The notes beneath the pieces are model-generated. The model saw nothing but the letters and a program-made list of their open reading frames with translations. It did no database searches and was not told where the DNA came from. Source: an uncultured Collinsella sp. (GTDB lineage Bacteria > Actinomycetota > Coriobacteriia > Coriobacteriales > Coriobacteriaceae). From it: DNA of 64,000 nucleotides. A program made the position numbers and the translations under genes. Location of the stretch: positions 1-64,000 of the forward strand of contig UQTR01000002.1 of the NCBI GenBank assembly GCA_900544065.1, written 5' to 3'. Below are positions 8,857-17,316 of this stretch, piece by piece; the first letter of the stretch is position 1; every line of letters starts with the position of its first letter.

Positions 8857-8935
8857 TGCCGACACGAACTTGCCGGTAGGTTGGTGATAGGCTTCCATAT
8901 CCTGCCGTGGACAAAGGTACCCCCGCCTGCGCCGT

Positions 8936-9101
8936 GCAAAATTGAGAGTATTCAGCAAGGTAAAGGCTTTTACCAGCTGGGTGAAGCATGGAACAGCCCC
9001 CGTTTTGGCTCTGATGACGCTAAAACGGGGGCTGTTTCTTGCTTTTTCGTCTCTGAGGGGCATCCGGAACGGTGGAATTTGCAGAATACTCGCGATTTTG
9101 C
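8936..9101. repeat. Nested palindromic element, 166 bp
   Basis: Imperfect terminal inverted repeats of 23 bp (8936-8958 and 9079-9101, sharing GAGTATTC and GCAAAAT) surround an inner 16-bp hairpin (8991-9006 with 9022-9037, core AACAGCCCCCGTTTT). There is no coding capacity. It fills the gap between transaldolase 2 and the convergent tex gene and looks like a small non-autonomous or REP-like element. Confidence 0.55.
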
Positions 9102-9135
9102 ACGTCGCGAGAGGGGGGACCCTTGCTTTGGCGGT

Positions 9136-11283
9136 TTACTTCCCCTGCACCATGGTGAGGGAGATCTTCTTGCGGTCGCGATCGACCTTTTCAACCCACA
9201 CCTTGACCGTGTCGCCGACGCGCACCACGTCGCTGGGGTGCTTGACGAAGCGGTTGGCCAGCTTGGAGATGTGCACGAGGCCGTCCTGGTGCACGCCCAC
9301 GTCGACGAAGGCGCCAAAGTCCACAACGTTGCGCACCGTGCCCTTGAGTTCCATGCCGGGCTCCAGGTCGTCGATCGAAAGCGCCGAGCGGCTAAAGACT
9401 ACCTCGGGCGCGTCGTCGCGCGGGTCGCGACCGGGCTTCTTGAGCTCGTTGACGATGTCGATGAGCGTGAGGGTGCCGCAGTCCAGGTCGCTTGCCAGCG
9501 CCGAGATGCTGCCCAGGCGGCGCTCGATATCGGGCACGCCGCCGCGGCTGAGCTCGCTTGCCGCAACGCCGGCGCGCTCCAGGACGGCCGTGGCCACCTC
9601 GTAGCTTTCGGGGTGGACGCTTGTCGCGTCGAGCGGGTTCTTGCCGCCGCTGATGCGCAGGAAACCTGCGGCGTTGAGGTACGCCTTGGGTCCCAGCTTG
9701 GGGACCTTCTTGAGCTGGCGGCGATCGGTAAAGGCGCCGTTTTCCTCGCGGTAGGCCACGATGTTTTTGGCTACGCTCGGCGTAATGCCCGACACGTAGC
9801 CCAGCAGGCTTGCGCTCGCGGTGTTGACGTCGACGCCCACACGGTTGACGACGTCTTCCACCACGTGGCCCAGGGTGCGCGAAAGCTCGGCCTGGTCAAG
9901 GTCGTGCTGGTACTGGCCAACGCCGATGGACTGGGGCGGAATCTTGACGAGCTCTGCCAGCGGGTCTTGCAGACGGCGGCCCAGGCTCATGGCGCCACGT
10001 ACGGTGACATCCAGATCGGGATACTCCTGGCTCGCGAGCTCGGAGGCGGAGTACACCGACGCGCCCGCCTCGTTGACGATGGTGTAGCGAAGGCTGGGCG
10101 CCTGCTCGGCAATAAACTCCGAGACGACTTCCTCGGTCTCGCGGCTGGCGGTGCCGCTGCCGATGACGATGGTGTTGACGCTGTCCTTCTTGACGAGGCG
10201 GGCGAGCTCGCGCTTGGTGCCGGCGACGTCGTGGCGCGGCTTGGTGGGATAGACCACGCCGTGGTCGAGTAGCTTGCCGGTCTCGTCCATGACGGCGACC
10301 TTGCAGCCGGTGCGGTAGCCCGGATCGAGCGCGAGCACGCGGGCGCCGCGCACGGGGCGCGCCGAGAGCAAGCCCTCGAGATTCTTGGCAAAGACGTTGA
10401 TGGCCTCGGTCTGGGCACGAACGGTGAGTTTGGCGCGGGCCTCGCGCTCCAGTGAGGGGGCCATGAGGCGCTTGTAACCGTCAGCGATGGCGGCATCGAA
10501 GATGGGAGCAAACACGCCCTGGCGACGGGGCCAGCGGCTGCCGAGGCGTGCCGTAGCGGCAGCGCCGTCGACGTTCACGCGCACGCGGAGCTTGCCCTCG
10601 CGCTCACCGCGGTCGATAGCCAGCACGCGGTGGTTGGGTATACGGCGCAGCGGCTCATCATAGCTGTAGTACGGCTCGTAGGGGGTCTTCTCGGCGGGGT
10701 CGGTGGCCTCGACGACGATGTCGGCGGTGTTTTGCGTAAAGGCGCGCAGGTCGGCGACGTTCTCGGGATCTTCGGCCACCGTCTCGGCCACGATGTCGGC
10801 GGCGCCGGCGAGCGCCTTTTCGGGCGTGTCGAAGCCGGCCTCCTCGTTGACGTAGTCCGCGGCGGCGTCGAGCGCGCTGCCCTTGGCCGAGGCCTGCATG
10901 ATGATCATGTTGGCGAGCGGCTCCAGGCCGGCCTCGCGTGCCTTCTGCGCGCGGGTCATGCGCTTTTTGCGGTAGGGCTTGTAGAGGTCCTCGACACGCT
11001 GGAGCTGTGTGGCCTCGCGAATCTGTTGCTCGAGCTCGGGCGTGAGTTTGCCCTGGGCGCCGATGAGCAGAATGACGTCCTCTTTGCGCTGCTCAAGATT
11101 ACGCAGGTAGGACAGGCGCTCGTCGAGCGCGCGCAGGGCGACATCGTCCATGCCGCCCGTGGCTTCCTTGCGGTAGCGCGAGATAAAGGGAATGGTGTTT
11201 CCCTCGTCGATGAGCTTGACGGCCGCCTCGACGTTGGCGGCCTTAAGGTTGAGCTCGCGCGCGAGCTGGGCGATAAGATCCAT
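9136..11283 (-). CDS. tex: Tex-family S1 RNA-binding protein
   Basis: Cytoplasmic nucleic-acid-binding protein of 715 residues, the usual Tex/YhgF length. In order: helical N-terminal domain (ELNLKAANVEAAVKLIDEGNTIPFISRYRKE), RNase H-like YqgF domain around VLALDPGYRTGCKVAV, helix-hairpin-helix region (VDVNTASASLLGYVSGI), and a C-terminal S1 domain (ELKGTVRNVVDFGAFVDV). Tex proteins interact with RNA polymerase and RNA; the exact role is unsettled. ATG at 11283 fits the family start; an upstream in-frame ATG at 11361 adds a non-homologous stretch. Confidence 0.92.
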   Translation of the reverse strand: MDLIAQLARELNLKAANVEAAVKLIDEGNTIPFISRYRKEATGGMDDVALRALDERLSYLRNLEQRKEDVILLIGAQGKLTPELEQQIREATQLQRVEDLYKPYRKKRMTRAQKAREAGLEPLANMIIMQASAKGSALDAAADYVNEEAGFDTPEKALAGAADIVAETVAEDPENVADLRAFTQNTADIVVEATDPAEKTPYEPYYSYDEPLRRIPNHRVLAIDRGEREGKLRVRVNVDGAAATARLGSRWPRRQGVFAPIFDAAIADGYKRLMAPSLEREARAKLTVRAQTEAINVFAKNLEGLLSARPVRGARVLALDPGYRTGCKVAVMDETGKLLDHGVVYPTKPRHDVAGTKRELARLVKKDSVNTIVIGSGTASRETEEVVSEFIAEQAPSLRYTIVNEAGASVYSASELASQEYPDLDVTVRGAMSLGRRLQDPLAELVKIPPQSIGVGQYQHDLDQAELSRTLGHVVEDVVNRVGVDVNTASASLLGYVSGITPSVAKNIVAYREENGAFTDRRQLKKVPKLGPKAYLNAAGFLRISGGKNPLDATSVHPESYEVATAVLERAGVAASELSRGGVPDIERRLGSISALASDLDCGTLTLIDIVNELKKPGRDPRDDAPEVVFSRSALSIDDLEPGMELKGTVRNVVDFGAFVDVGVHQDGLVHISKLANRFVKHPSDVVRVGDTVKVWVEKVDRDRKKISLTMVQGK

Positions 11284-11395
11284 GGGACTCCTTGCGTTTG
11301 AGGTGCGTTTGCAGCACAGGGCTACCAAGGATACCACCCGCCACACTACCCAAGTAGCCAATTTGGGACGGGGCTCTTTTGACTACCCCGCATCA

Positions 11396-11431
11396 AAAAG
11401 CCCCGCGGGCAGGAGGCTGCTCGCGGGGCGA
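11396..11431 (-). terminator. Rho-independent terminator (minus strand)
   Basis: Read on the minus strand, GCCCCGCGAGCAG and CTGCCCGCGGGGC form a stem followed by TTTTTG. It ends the leftward SDR/MFS/Gfo-Idh transcript before tex. Confidence 0.8.
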
Positions 11432-11498
11432 AGAAGAGGGGCTTATTTGTGGCGGGTCGAGGGGCTCGGCGTAGGGTTTGCCGCGGCCCGCCCGGGCT

Positions 11499-12539
11499 TT
11501 ACAGCTCGACGAGGTTGCCGGTCTCGGCGGCCTCCTTGACGGCGTTGAGAAGCGTGAGCGTCTTGACGTTGTCGGCGGGGGTCACGACGGGCTCGACCTC
11601 GCGGCGGACGACCTTCACAAAGTGCTTGAGCTGCATCTTGTGCGGCAGCGCCGGGTCCACAGCCGGGATCTCCATCTGCAGCGGCTTGTGCCAGTTAGAG
11701 GCGCCGTCATAGGAGAACTGGTGCAGGCGGGGCAGCGACAGGGCGCCCTTGGTGCCGCCGATAAAGTAGGCGTCGGCGTCGAAGGGGCGGTACTGCGGAT
11801 CCTCGCGAGCGGTGGCCTCCCAGTTCCAGGGGCTGGCGGTGGCGTCGGAGATGGTCATGCTTGCAAGCGCGCCGTCGGCAAAGCGGACGTTGACCACGGC
11901 GGAGTCCTCGGTCTCAAAACCGCGGGCTGCGCTGGACTGCATGCCCTGGACGGCGACGGGCTCGCCCAGCAGGTAACGGAGCAGGTCGACGTCGTGCACC
12001 AGGTTGACCAGGATCGGGCCGGCACCCTTCTTGCGGCGCCACTCGACGTCGAAGTACTCGTCGTTCTTATAGATCATATAGTGGAAGCTCGACACGGTGA
12101 GCTTGCCCAGCTCGCCGGACTCGATGATCTCCTTGGCCTTGTTGACAAAGGGGTTGTGGCGACGGTGCTGACCCACGAGCACGGGCACGCCGGCGGTCTC
12201 GGCCTCGGCGGCGAAGGCCTGGGCATCCTCGAGGTCGTTGGAGATCGGCTTCTCGACCAGCGGCACAATATTGCGCTTCACGGCCTCGCGGGCAACGCCC
12301 AGGTGCAGGTCGTTGGGGGTGGCGATGATGACGGCCTCGGGCTTGACCTCGTCCATCATCTGGGCGGGATCGGTAAAGAACGGCACGCCGGCGGCCTCGG
12401 CCGTGGCGCGGGCGCCCTCAAAGGCGTCGGCGATGGCGACGAGCTCGGCCTCGGGCTCCTCGGTGACAAAGCGGATGTGGTTGCGGCCCATGGCGCCGGC
12501 GCCGATAACGGCAATGCGGACGGGGTTGAGCTCAGACAT
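11499..12539 (-). CDS. Gfo/Idh/MocA-family NAD(P)-dependent oxidoreductase
   Basis: Oxidoreductase of 346 residues. The N-terminal Rossmann fold begins with IAVIGAGAMGRNH, and the family motif EKP appears in VPLVEKPISND. Members oxidise or reduce sugars, inositols and related polyols. It is the last gene of a leftward set with an SDR dehydrogenase and an MFS transporter, which suggests import and stepwise oxidation of a polyhydroxy compound. The substrate is unknown. A palindromic repeat (12570-12600) lies in the gap to the MFS gene. Confidence 0.87.
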   Translation of the reverse strand: MSELNPVRIAVIGAGAMGRNHIRFVTEEPEAELVAIADAFEGARATAEAAGVPFFTDPAQMMDEVKPEAVIIATPNDLHLGVAREAVKRNIVPLVEKPISNDLEDAQAFAAEAETAGVPVLVGQHRRHNPFVNKAKEIIESGELGKLTVSSFHYMIYKNDEYFDVEWRRKKGAGPILVNLVHDVDLLRYLLGEPVAVQGMQSSAARGFETEDSAVVNVRFADGALASMTISDATASPWNWEATAREDPQYRPFDADAYFIGGTKGALSLPRLHQFSYDGASNWHKPLQMEIPAVDPALPHKMQLKHFVKVVRREVEPVVTPADNVKTLTLLNAVKEAAETGNLVEL

Positions 12540-12569
12540 TTCGACTCCTTAATACTGGTGACCGGTGGA

Positions 12570-12600
12570 ATGCGACAGAGGGGCTGTCCCTTTGTCGCAT
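12570..12600. repeat. GACAAAGGG-type palindrome, copy 1
   Basis: Imperfect palindrome with ends ATGCGAC...GTCGCAT and a centre of the type AGGGGCTGTCCCTTT. The same design recurs at 23388, 24934 and 38631, with half copies at 45351 and 55404. It lies within the SDR/MFS/Gfo-Idh gene set. Confidence 0.7.
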
Positions 12601-12608
12601 CGGTAAAA

Positions 12609-13865
12609 CTAAGCGGACTTCTTCTTGCTGTCGGAGACCATCATGTAGACGGTGAGCACGACGGCGATGGCGGCGATCACAATGGCGCCGTAGAAAGACT
12701 GCTGGTAGGCGGCGCTGCCGGCCTCGGCGTGATACAGCACGGCGGTGATGGGCTGGCTGATCCAGGTGGAAGCGGCATAGCCCAGGAACATGATGCCGTA
12801 GTTGACGCCGATGTTGCTGGTGCCAAAGGCGCCACCGGTGAGCGGCGGGTAGATGACGAGCAGGGCGCCAAAGCTAAAGCCGAGCAGGGCGAGTGCCACA
12901 AAGAACATGCTCTGCGTAAAGCTCATCGACATGATGACGAGCGCGACGATGGTGACGACAAGGCTGATGAGCAGCGACTTATAGGCGCCGAGCTTGTCGA
13001 TGATCTGGCCAAAGGACAGGCGGCCGACCAGGTTGGCGCAGGTGTTGACGGAGACCACCACACCGCCGAGGGCGACGGCCGCGGCGCTCGTGGGGTCGGC
13101 GAAGAGCTGGACGGCGGCGATGGAGGCAACCTTGCCCACGAGCAGGGTACCCGCGGTGGCGGCGAAGGCGAAGGTGATGATGAGGACCCAGAAGCGCGGG
13201 GTCTTGACCATCTCGCCCGGGGTGAGGTCACCGAAGGTGCCGGCATGTGCGCCACCCTTGGGGGCCTCGAAGCCCTCGGGCAGCCAACCGGCCTCGGGGG
13301 CCTTCAGGAACAGGGCGGAGGCGGCGATCGTCACAAAGAAGATGACGCCGAGTGCCTTGAGGGCGCCAAAGATGCCCAGGCTCGGGATGAGCAGCGAGGC
13401 GAGCACCGGGGACAGCACGGCGGGGCCGGCGGTCGAAGCGGCCAGGGTGATGCCGGAGGCAAGGCCCTTCTTGTCGATGAACCACTTCTGACCCGTGGTG
13501 AGCGCCGGGTTGTAGCCCAGGCCGTTGCCAACGGCGGCGACGAGCGAGAACCACAGGTAGAACTGCCACGGCTCGGTGACGGTGCCGGACATGAACCAGC
13601 CCAGGCCGTAGCACACGGCGGCGGCGATCACGACGTTGCGCGGGCCGATCTTATCGGAGATACGGCCGGCGAAGATGCCCGTCACGGCCATGATGGTCTG
13701 AAAGACCGGGAAAGCCCAGGTAAGGGCACTCGACCACTCGGGGTAGACGGCGAGCAGGTTCTTGCTCACGACAGAATACAGCGCGATGGAGCTGATGAAG
13801 AACATGGTGACGCACGCGGCGGAAAGCACGACGGCGCGACCCTTGTTGGAGTTGCTGGAAGCCAT
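12609..13865 (-). CDS. MFS transporter, oxalate/formate antiporter (OFA)-like
   Basis: Membrane carrier of 418 residues with about twelve hydrophobic segments. The loop GRISDKIGPRNVV between helices 2 and 3 is the MFS signature, and the second half repeats it (GRLSFGQIIDKLG). The overall pattern (WSSALTWAFPVFQTIMAVTGIFAGRISDKIGPR) suits the OFA subfamily, which moves small organic anions. It sits between the SDR and Gfo/Idh genes, so it probably imports or exchanges their substrate. Confidence 0.85.
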   Translation of the reverse strand: MASSNSNKGRAVVLSAACVTMFFISSIALYSVVSKNLLAVYPEWSSALTWAFPVFQTIMAVTGIFAGRISDKIGPRNVVIAAAVCYGLGWFMSGTVTEPWQFYLWFSLVAAVGNGLGYNPALTTGQKWFIDKKGLASGITLAASTAGPAVLSPVLASLLIPSLGIFGALKALGVIFFVTIAASALFLKAPEAGWLPEGFEAPKGGAHAGTFGDLTPGEMVKTPRFWVLIITFAFAATAGTLLVGKVASIAAVQLFADPTSAAAVALGGVVVSVNTCANLVGRLSFGQIIDKLGAYKSLLISLVVTIVALVIMSMSFTQSMFFVALALLGFSFGALLVIYPPLTGGAFGTSNIGVNYGIMFLGYAASTWISQPITAVLYHAEAGSAAYQQSFYGAIVIAAIAVVLTVYMMVSDSKKKSA

Positions 13866-13930
13866 TGGACTCTTTCTAATCGATGTGGGAGAGGAGCGGT
13901 CGTATCCGCGGGCCTCCCTGTTAGGTTGGT

Positions 13931-14812
13931 TTACTGGTCAGTTGGCTTGGCGACGCCGGACTCATCGGACCAAAGCTCGACACCCTTGTTCTTAAGGTAG
14001 TTGTCGGCATAGGCGCGACGGCCGCCGGGCTTGGCGGTGAGGTCGCCCATCATGTTGGAGAAGCCGCCGTCGACCTTGATGGCGTCGCCGGTGGTAAAGT
14101 CCGAGCGCGTGGACGCCAGAAACATGACGGCGTTGGCGATATCGCTGACCTCGCCGATGCGACGCGTGGCGATCAGGCGGCTGCGGCTCTTTTCGACCTC
14201 GGGGTCGGCGTAGAAGTTGGCCGACATCGGGGTCTTAACGAAGCAGGGCTCGACGCAGTTGGAGCGGACGCCGTAGGGGCCCCACTCGGCGGCGAGCATC
14301 TTGGACATCATGTTGACGCCGGCCTTGGTGGAGCTGTACACGCCCGAGAACGTCTCGGGGGAGTGGCTGGCGACGGTCGAGATGTGCACCAGGCGGCCCT
14401 GGCCGGCCTTAATCATCTCGCGACCAAAGCGCTGCGAGGTGATGAAGTAACCGGTGAGGTTGACGTTGATGACCTCGTTCCAGTCGGAGAGCGGCAGGTC
14501 TTCCATAGCTGCGAAGCGCAGGATGCCGGCGGTGTTGACGAGAACGTCGACGCGGCCGAAGTTGGCGATGGTGGCGTCGACGGCAGCCTGAACCTCGGCC
14601 TCGTCGGTGGCGTTCATCTTGTAACCCTCGGCGTGGATGCCAAACTCGGCAGCGAGGTCGGCGGCAGCGGCCTTGACCTTTTCCTCGTCCAGATCGAGCA
14701 GGACGACGTTGGCGCCATTGCGGGCGAACTCGCGGCAGATCTCAACGCCCATGCCGCCGAGTGCGCCGGTCACGGCGCAGACATCGCCCTCGAGCTTAAG
14801 CCAGTTGCTCAT
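13931..14812 (-). CDS. Short-chain dehydrogenase/reductase (SDR)
   Basis: Classical SDR of 293 residues. The nucleotide-binding TGALGGMG motif is near the N-terminus (TG-x3-G-x-G type), NTAG is present in VLVNTAGILRF, and the catalytic pair is YSSTK (Tyr and Lys). About 35 extra residues at the C-terminus go beyond the usual 250. First gene of the leftward operon, transcribed away from the LysR gene. It could be a polyol, steroid or oxoacyl dehydrogenase; the context favours a small polyol or sugar acid. Confidence 0.87.
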   Translation of the reverse strand: MSNWLKLEGDVCAVTGALGGMGVEICREFARNGANVVLLDLDEEKVKAAAADLAAEFGIHAEGYKMNATDEAEVQAAVDATIANFGRVDVLVNTAGILRFAAMEDLPLSDWNEVINVNLTGYFITSQRFGREMIKAGQGRLVHISTVASHSPETFSGVYSSTKAGVNMMSKMLAAEWGPYGVRSNCVEPCFVKTPMSANFYADPEVEKSRSRLIATRRIGEVSDIANAVMFLASTRSDFTTGDAIKVDGGFSNMMGDLTAKPGGRRAYADNYLKNKGVELWSDESGVAKPTDQ

Positions 14813-14838
14813 AGGAACTTCCCTTCTTGTGCCTCCCT

Positions 14839-14865
14839 GTGGGTCGCTCCCATTAATCGACCCAC
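14839..14865. promoter_or_regulatory. Candidate LysR operator
   Basis: GTGGGTCG (14839-14846) and CGACCCAC (14858-14865) form a perfect inverted repeat with an 11-bp spacer, the classic T-N11-A geometry of LysR-type sites. It lies 27 bp upstream of the SDR start in the divergent gap with the LysR gene. Confidence 0.55.
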
Positions 14866-15046
14866 GTGGTTTTCGCAGGTTATCGTATGCTTTGCATTTG
14901 CGTAGGTGAATTGCATAATTGTTAGAATGGCGTTAACCGTAGGTTTACACTGTGCGATGCAGTCTATGCTCAATTGAGCGCGTGACCTGCGAAAACAACC
15001 CCTCTGTGGCACCATGTGGCCACGGACGTGAAAACAGGAGATTGAC

Positions 15047-15925
15047 GTGTACGATCGACGACTTGAGGCCATATCGGCCGCCGCGGAGCTGGGAAGCTTC
15101 TCGCGTGCGGCGGCAAAATTGCGCGTGTCGACTCCGGCGCTCGTCAAGCAGGTGTCGGGCTTCGAGGCCGAGTTCGGCATCACACTGTTCGAACGTTCGC
15201 ACTCAGGCGTCAAGGTGACGCCGGCGGGTGCTCTGCTGGTGGATGACGCGCGCTCGATCATGCGGCAGTCCGAGGACGCGCTGCGCCGTGCCCGACGCGC
15301 GGCGGGCGATGGCGGTGCCGTGCGCCTGGGCGTGTCGATGATGTGCCCGGGACGCCAGACGCTGTCGATGTGGACGGGTGTGCACGAGCTGGAGCCATCG
15401 CTGCGATTTGAGATCGTGCCGGTAAGCGACCTCTACGACGAGCGCGAATCCGTCATGCGCAGCTTGGGCCGCGAGGTCGATGTGGTGCAGTCGAGTTTTT
15501 CTACCCCACGCTGGGGCGACACCTGCCAAAAGCTCCGCATCGTCAACGTGCCGTTTTATATCGACGTGCCGCGCACGAGCCCGCTGGCGCGCAAGACGCG
15601 CATCACGGTTGCCGACCTGGAGGGCATGCGCCTGCGCGTGCTCCGTCACGGCAACGACGCCATGGACAGCCTGCGCATCGACCTGTTGGCCGACGGCGGC
15701 GTGGACGTGATCGACGTGGACAGCTTTGACTTTGCGCTCTTTAACGAGGCGGAGGAAAAGGGCGACGCGGTGCTCACCTGCGGCGCGTGGTCGGGGGTGC
15801 ACCCGGCCTTTGTGGGCGTACCGTTCCTCTGCGGCCGCGAGGTGCCGGTCTTTCTGCACTACCCGCTTGAGCCCACCCTTCAAGTCCAAAAATTCGTCAA
15901 CGCCATGGCCCAACTCCTCAAATAG
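15047..15925 (+). CDS. LysR-family transcriptional regulator
   Basis: DNA-binding regulator of 292 residues. The winged helix-turn-helix spans about residues 1-60 (AAELGSFSRAAAKLRVSTPALVKQV), followed by a periplasmic-binding-protein-like effector domain. The start codon is GTG at 15047 behind ACAGGAG. It is divergent from the SDR/MFS/Gfo-Idh operon and probably activates it in response to its substrate. Confidence 0.9.
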   Translation: MYDRRLEAISAAAELGSFSRAAAKLRVSTPALVKQVSGFEAEFGITLFERSHSGVKVTPAGALLVDDARSIMRQSEDALRRARRAAGDGGAVRLGVSMMCPGRQTLSMWTGVHELEPSLRFEIVPVSDLYDERESVMRSLGREVDVVQSSFSTPRWGDTCQKLRIVNVPFYIDVPRTSPLARKTRITVADLEGMRLRVLRHGNDAMDSLRIDLLADGGVDVIDVDSFDFALFNEAEEKGDAVLTCGAWSGVHPAFVGVPFLCGREVPVFLHYPLEPTLQVQKFVNAMAQLLK

Positions 15926-16045
15926 CTATCGTGTCGATGATTCTTTAATTCCCGTCCTAGAAAAATCATCTGGTAGAGTTGACCCCGCATGATTTACAAG
16001 ACGCTATGCGCCACCTGCGCTTTTGCCATTTGAGGGAGTGAACTT

Positions 16046-17137
16046 ATGAATACTTCTGTTGCCAAGAAGGCCAGCCAGGCGGTGCGCCTGCTCATGATGG
16101 TGCTCACGGCAGTTCTCATCTTCTTCTTCATCAATGTTATGCTGCTCGTCTCCGATATCCAGGGCACGGCGCGCGTGGTCAATTACGCCGGTCTGGTGCG
16201 CGGTACCACGCAGCGAATCGTTAAGCTCGAGGATGCGGGCCAGCCTCAAGATGACCTGCTCAAAGCCGTGGATTCATACATCAACGGTTTGCGTTACGGA
16301 AGTGACGACCTCAACCTCGTCCGTCTCGACGACGATGAGTATCAGGCAAAAATGACCGAGCTTGCAAATTATTTTGATGAGCTTTGCGCCGAGATCATCC
16401 GCGTGCGCGAAGTCGGCTATGAGAACACCGACATCATCCCTATGAGCGAGGAGTTCTTTGGCATTTGCGACGATGCTACGCGACTCGCAGAGGACTACTC
16501 TCAGGAGAAGGCGTCGGCGCTCAACTATCTCGAGGGCTTGGTGATCATCGACATCATGGGCTTGGTGGCGACCTTTGCGGTCGAACTTGTTCGCGCGGTG
16601 CGAACTGCCGCGCTCAATCGCGAACTGCAGAGCAAAGTCTATCTCGACGAAGCCACGGGACTGCCCAACAAGAACAAGTGCGAGGAGGTCTTGGGGCAGG
16701 AGCAGCCTGTCTCCGCGGAGGCGCCCGTTGCGATGTGCGTCTTCGACCTTAACAATCTGCATACGGTCAATAACAACTTCGGCCACGAGAAAGGCGACGA
16801 ATACATCCGTTCTTTTGCCCAGCAGCTGGGGCGTGTGGCGTCCGAGACGTGCTTTGTGGGTCGCGACGGCGGCGATGAGTTTATCGCGGTGCTGCGGGAT
16901 ACCGATCGAGCTGCCGTGGAGTCCTGTCTCGCTCGGGTTCGTGCGAACGTGAACGAGTATTCCGAGGCTCACCCCGACATGCCTATTAGCTATGCGGTGG
17001 GCTATGCGCTTTCCAGTGATTTTGATGAACCGCCTACGATGCGCGAGCTCTTTTCCCAAGCCGACAAAAACATGTACATCGACAAGAACCGCGTAAAGAC
17101 AGCCGAGGCAGCTGGGCCGCAACGCGAGGAGCGGTAA
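16046..17137 (+). CDS. Membrane-bound diguanylate cyclase (PilJ/NarX-like sensor + GGDEF)
   Basis: Signalling enzyme of 363 residues that would make cyclic di-GMP from two GTP. A first membrane helix (about 10-35) leads to an extracytoplasmic region starting DIQGTARVVNYAGLVRGTTQR, which resembles the PilJ/NarX type sensor helix. A second membrane helix (about 165-185) follows, then the GGDEF domain with the intact motif RDGGDEF. I did not see an inhibitory RxxD site. It is a single gene between LysR and the ABC exporter, followed by a terminator. The ligand is unknown. Confidence 0.88.
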   Translation: MNTSVAKKASQAVRLLMMVLTAVLIFFFINVMLLVSDIQGTARVVNYAGLVRGTTQRIVKLEDAGQPQDDLLKAVDSYINGLRYGSDDLNLVRLDDDEYQAKMTELANYFDELCAEIIRVREVGYENTDIIPMSEEFFGICDDATRLAEDYSQEKASALNYLEGLVIIDIMGLVATFAVELVRAVRTAALNRELQSKVYLDEATGLPNKNKCEEVLGQEQPVSAEAPVAMCVFDLNNLHTVNNNFGHEKGDEYIRSFAQQLGRVASETCFVGRDGGDEFIAVLRDTDRAAVESCLARVRANVNEYSEAHPDMPISYAVGYALSSDFDEPPTMRELFSQADKNMYIDKNRVKTAEAAGPQREER

Positions 17138-17157
17138 GCCTGTAACAGAGGGCATAG

Positions 17158-17194
17158 AAAAGCCTCCGCAGCCCGTGTGGCTGCGGAGGCTTTA
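17158..17194 (+). terminator. Terminator after the diguanylate cyclase
   Basis: AAAGCCTCCGCAGCC and GGCTGCGGAGGCTTT are perfectly complementary around CGTGT, with A and T flanks. It can also work for leftward transcripts from the ABC genes. A nested hairpin (17234-17242 with 17289-17297, GGGCATT/ATGCCC inside) fills the rest of the gap. Confidence 0.85.
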
Positions 17195-17316
17195 TTCGTT
17201 GCGGCGCATTGTGTTTGGGTCGCTGAGATGAGTCGATTTGCCCCGAAAGAGGAGGGCATTGACTTAGGGTCATGCCCGACGAATGAGCGGCAAATCGGCC
17301 GTCTCGGCGGGCCGAA

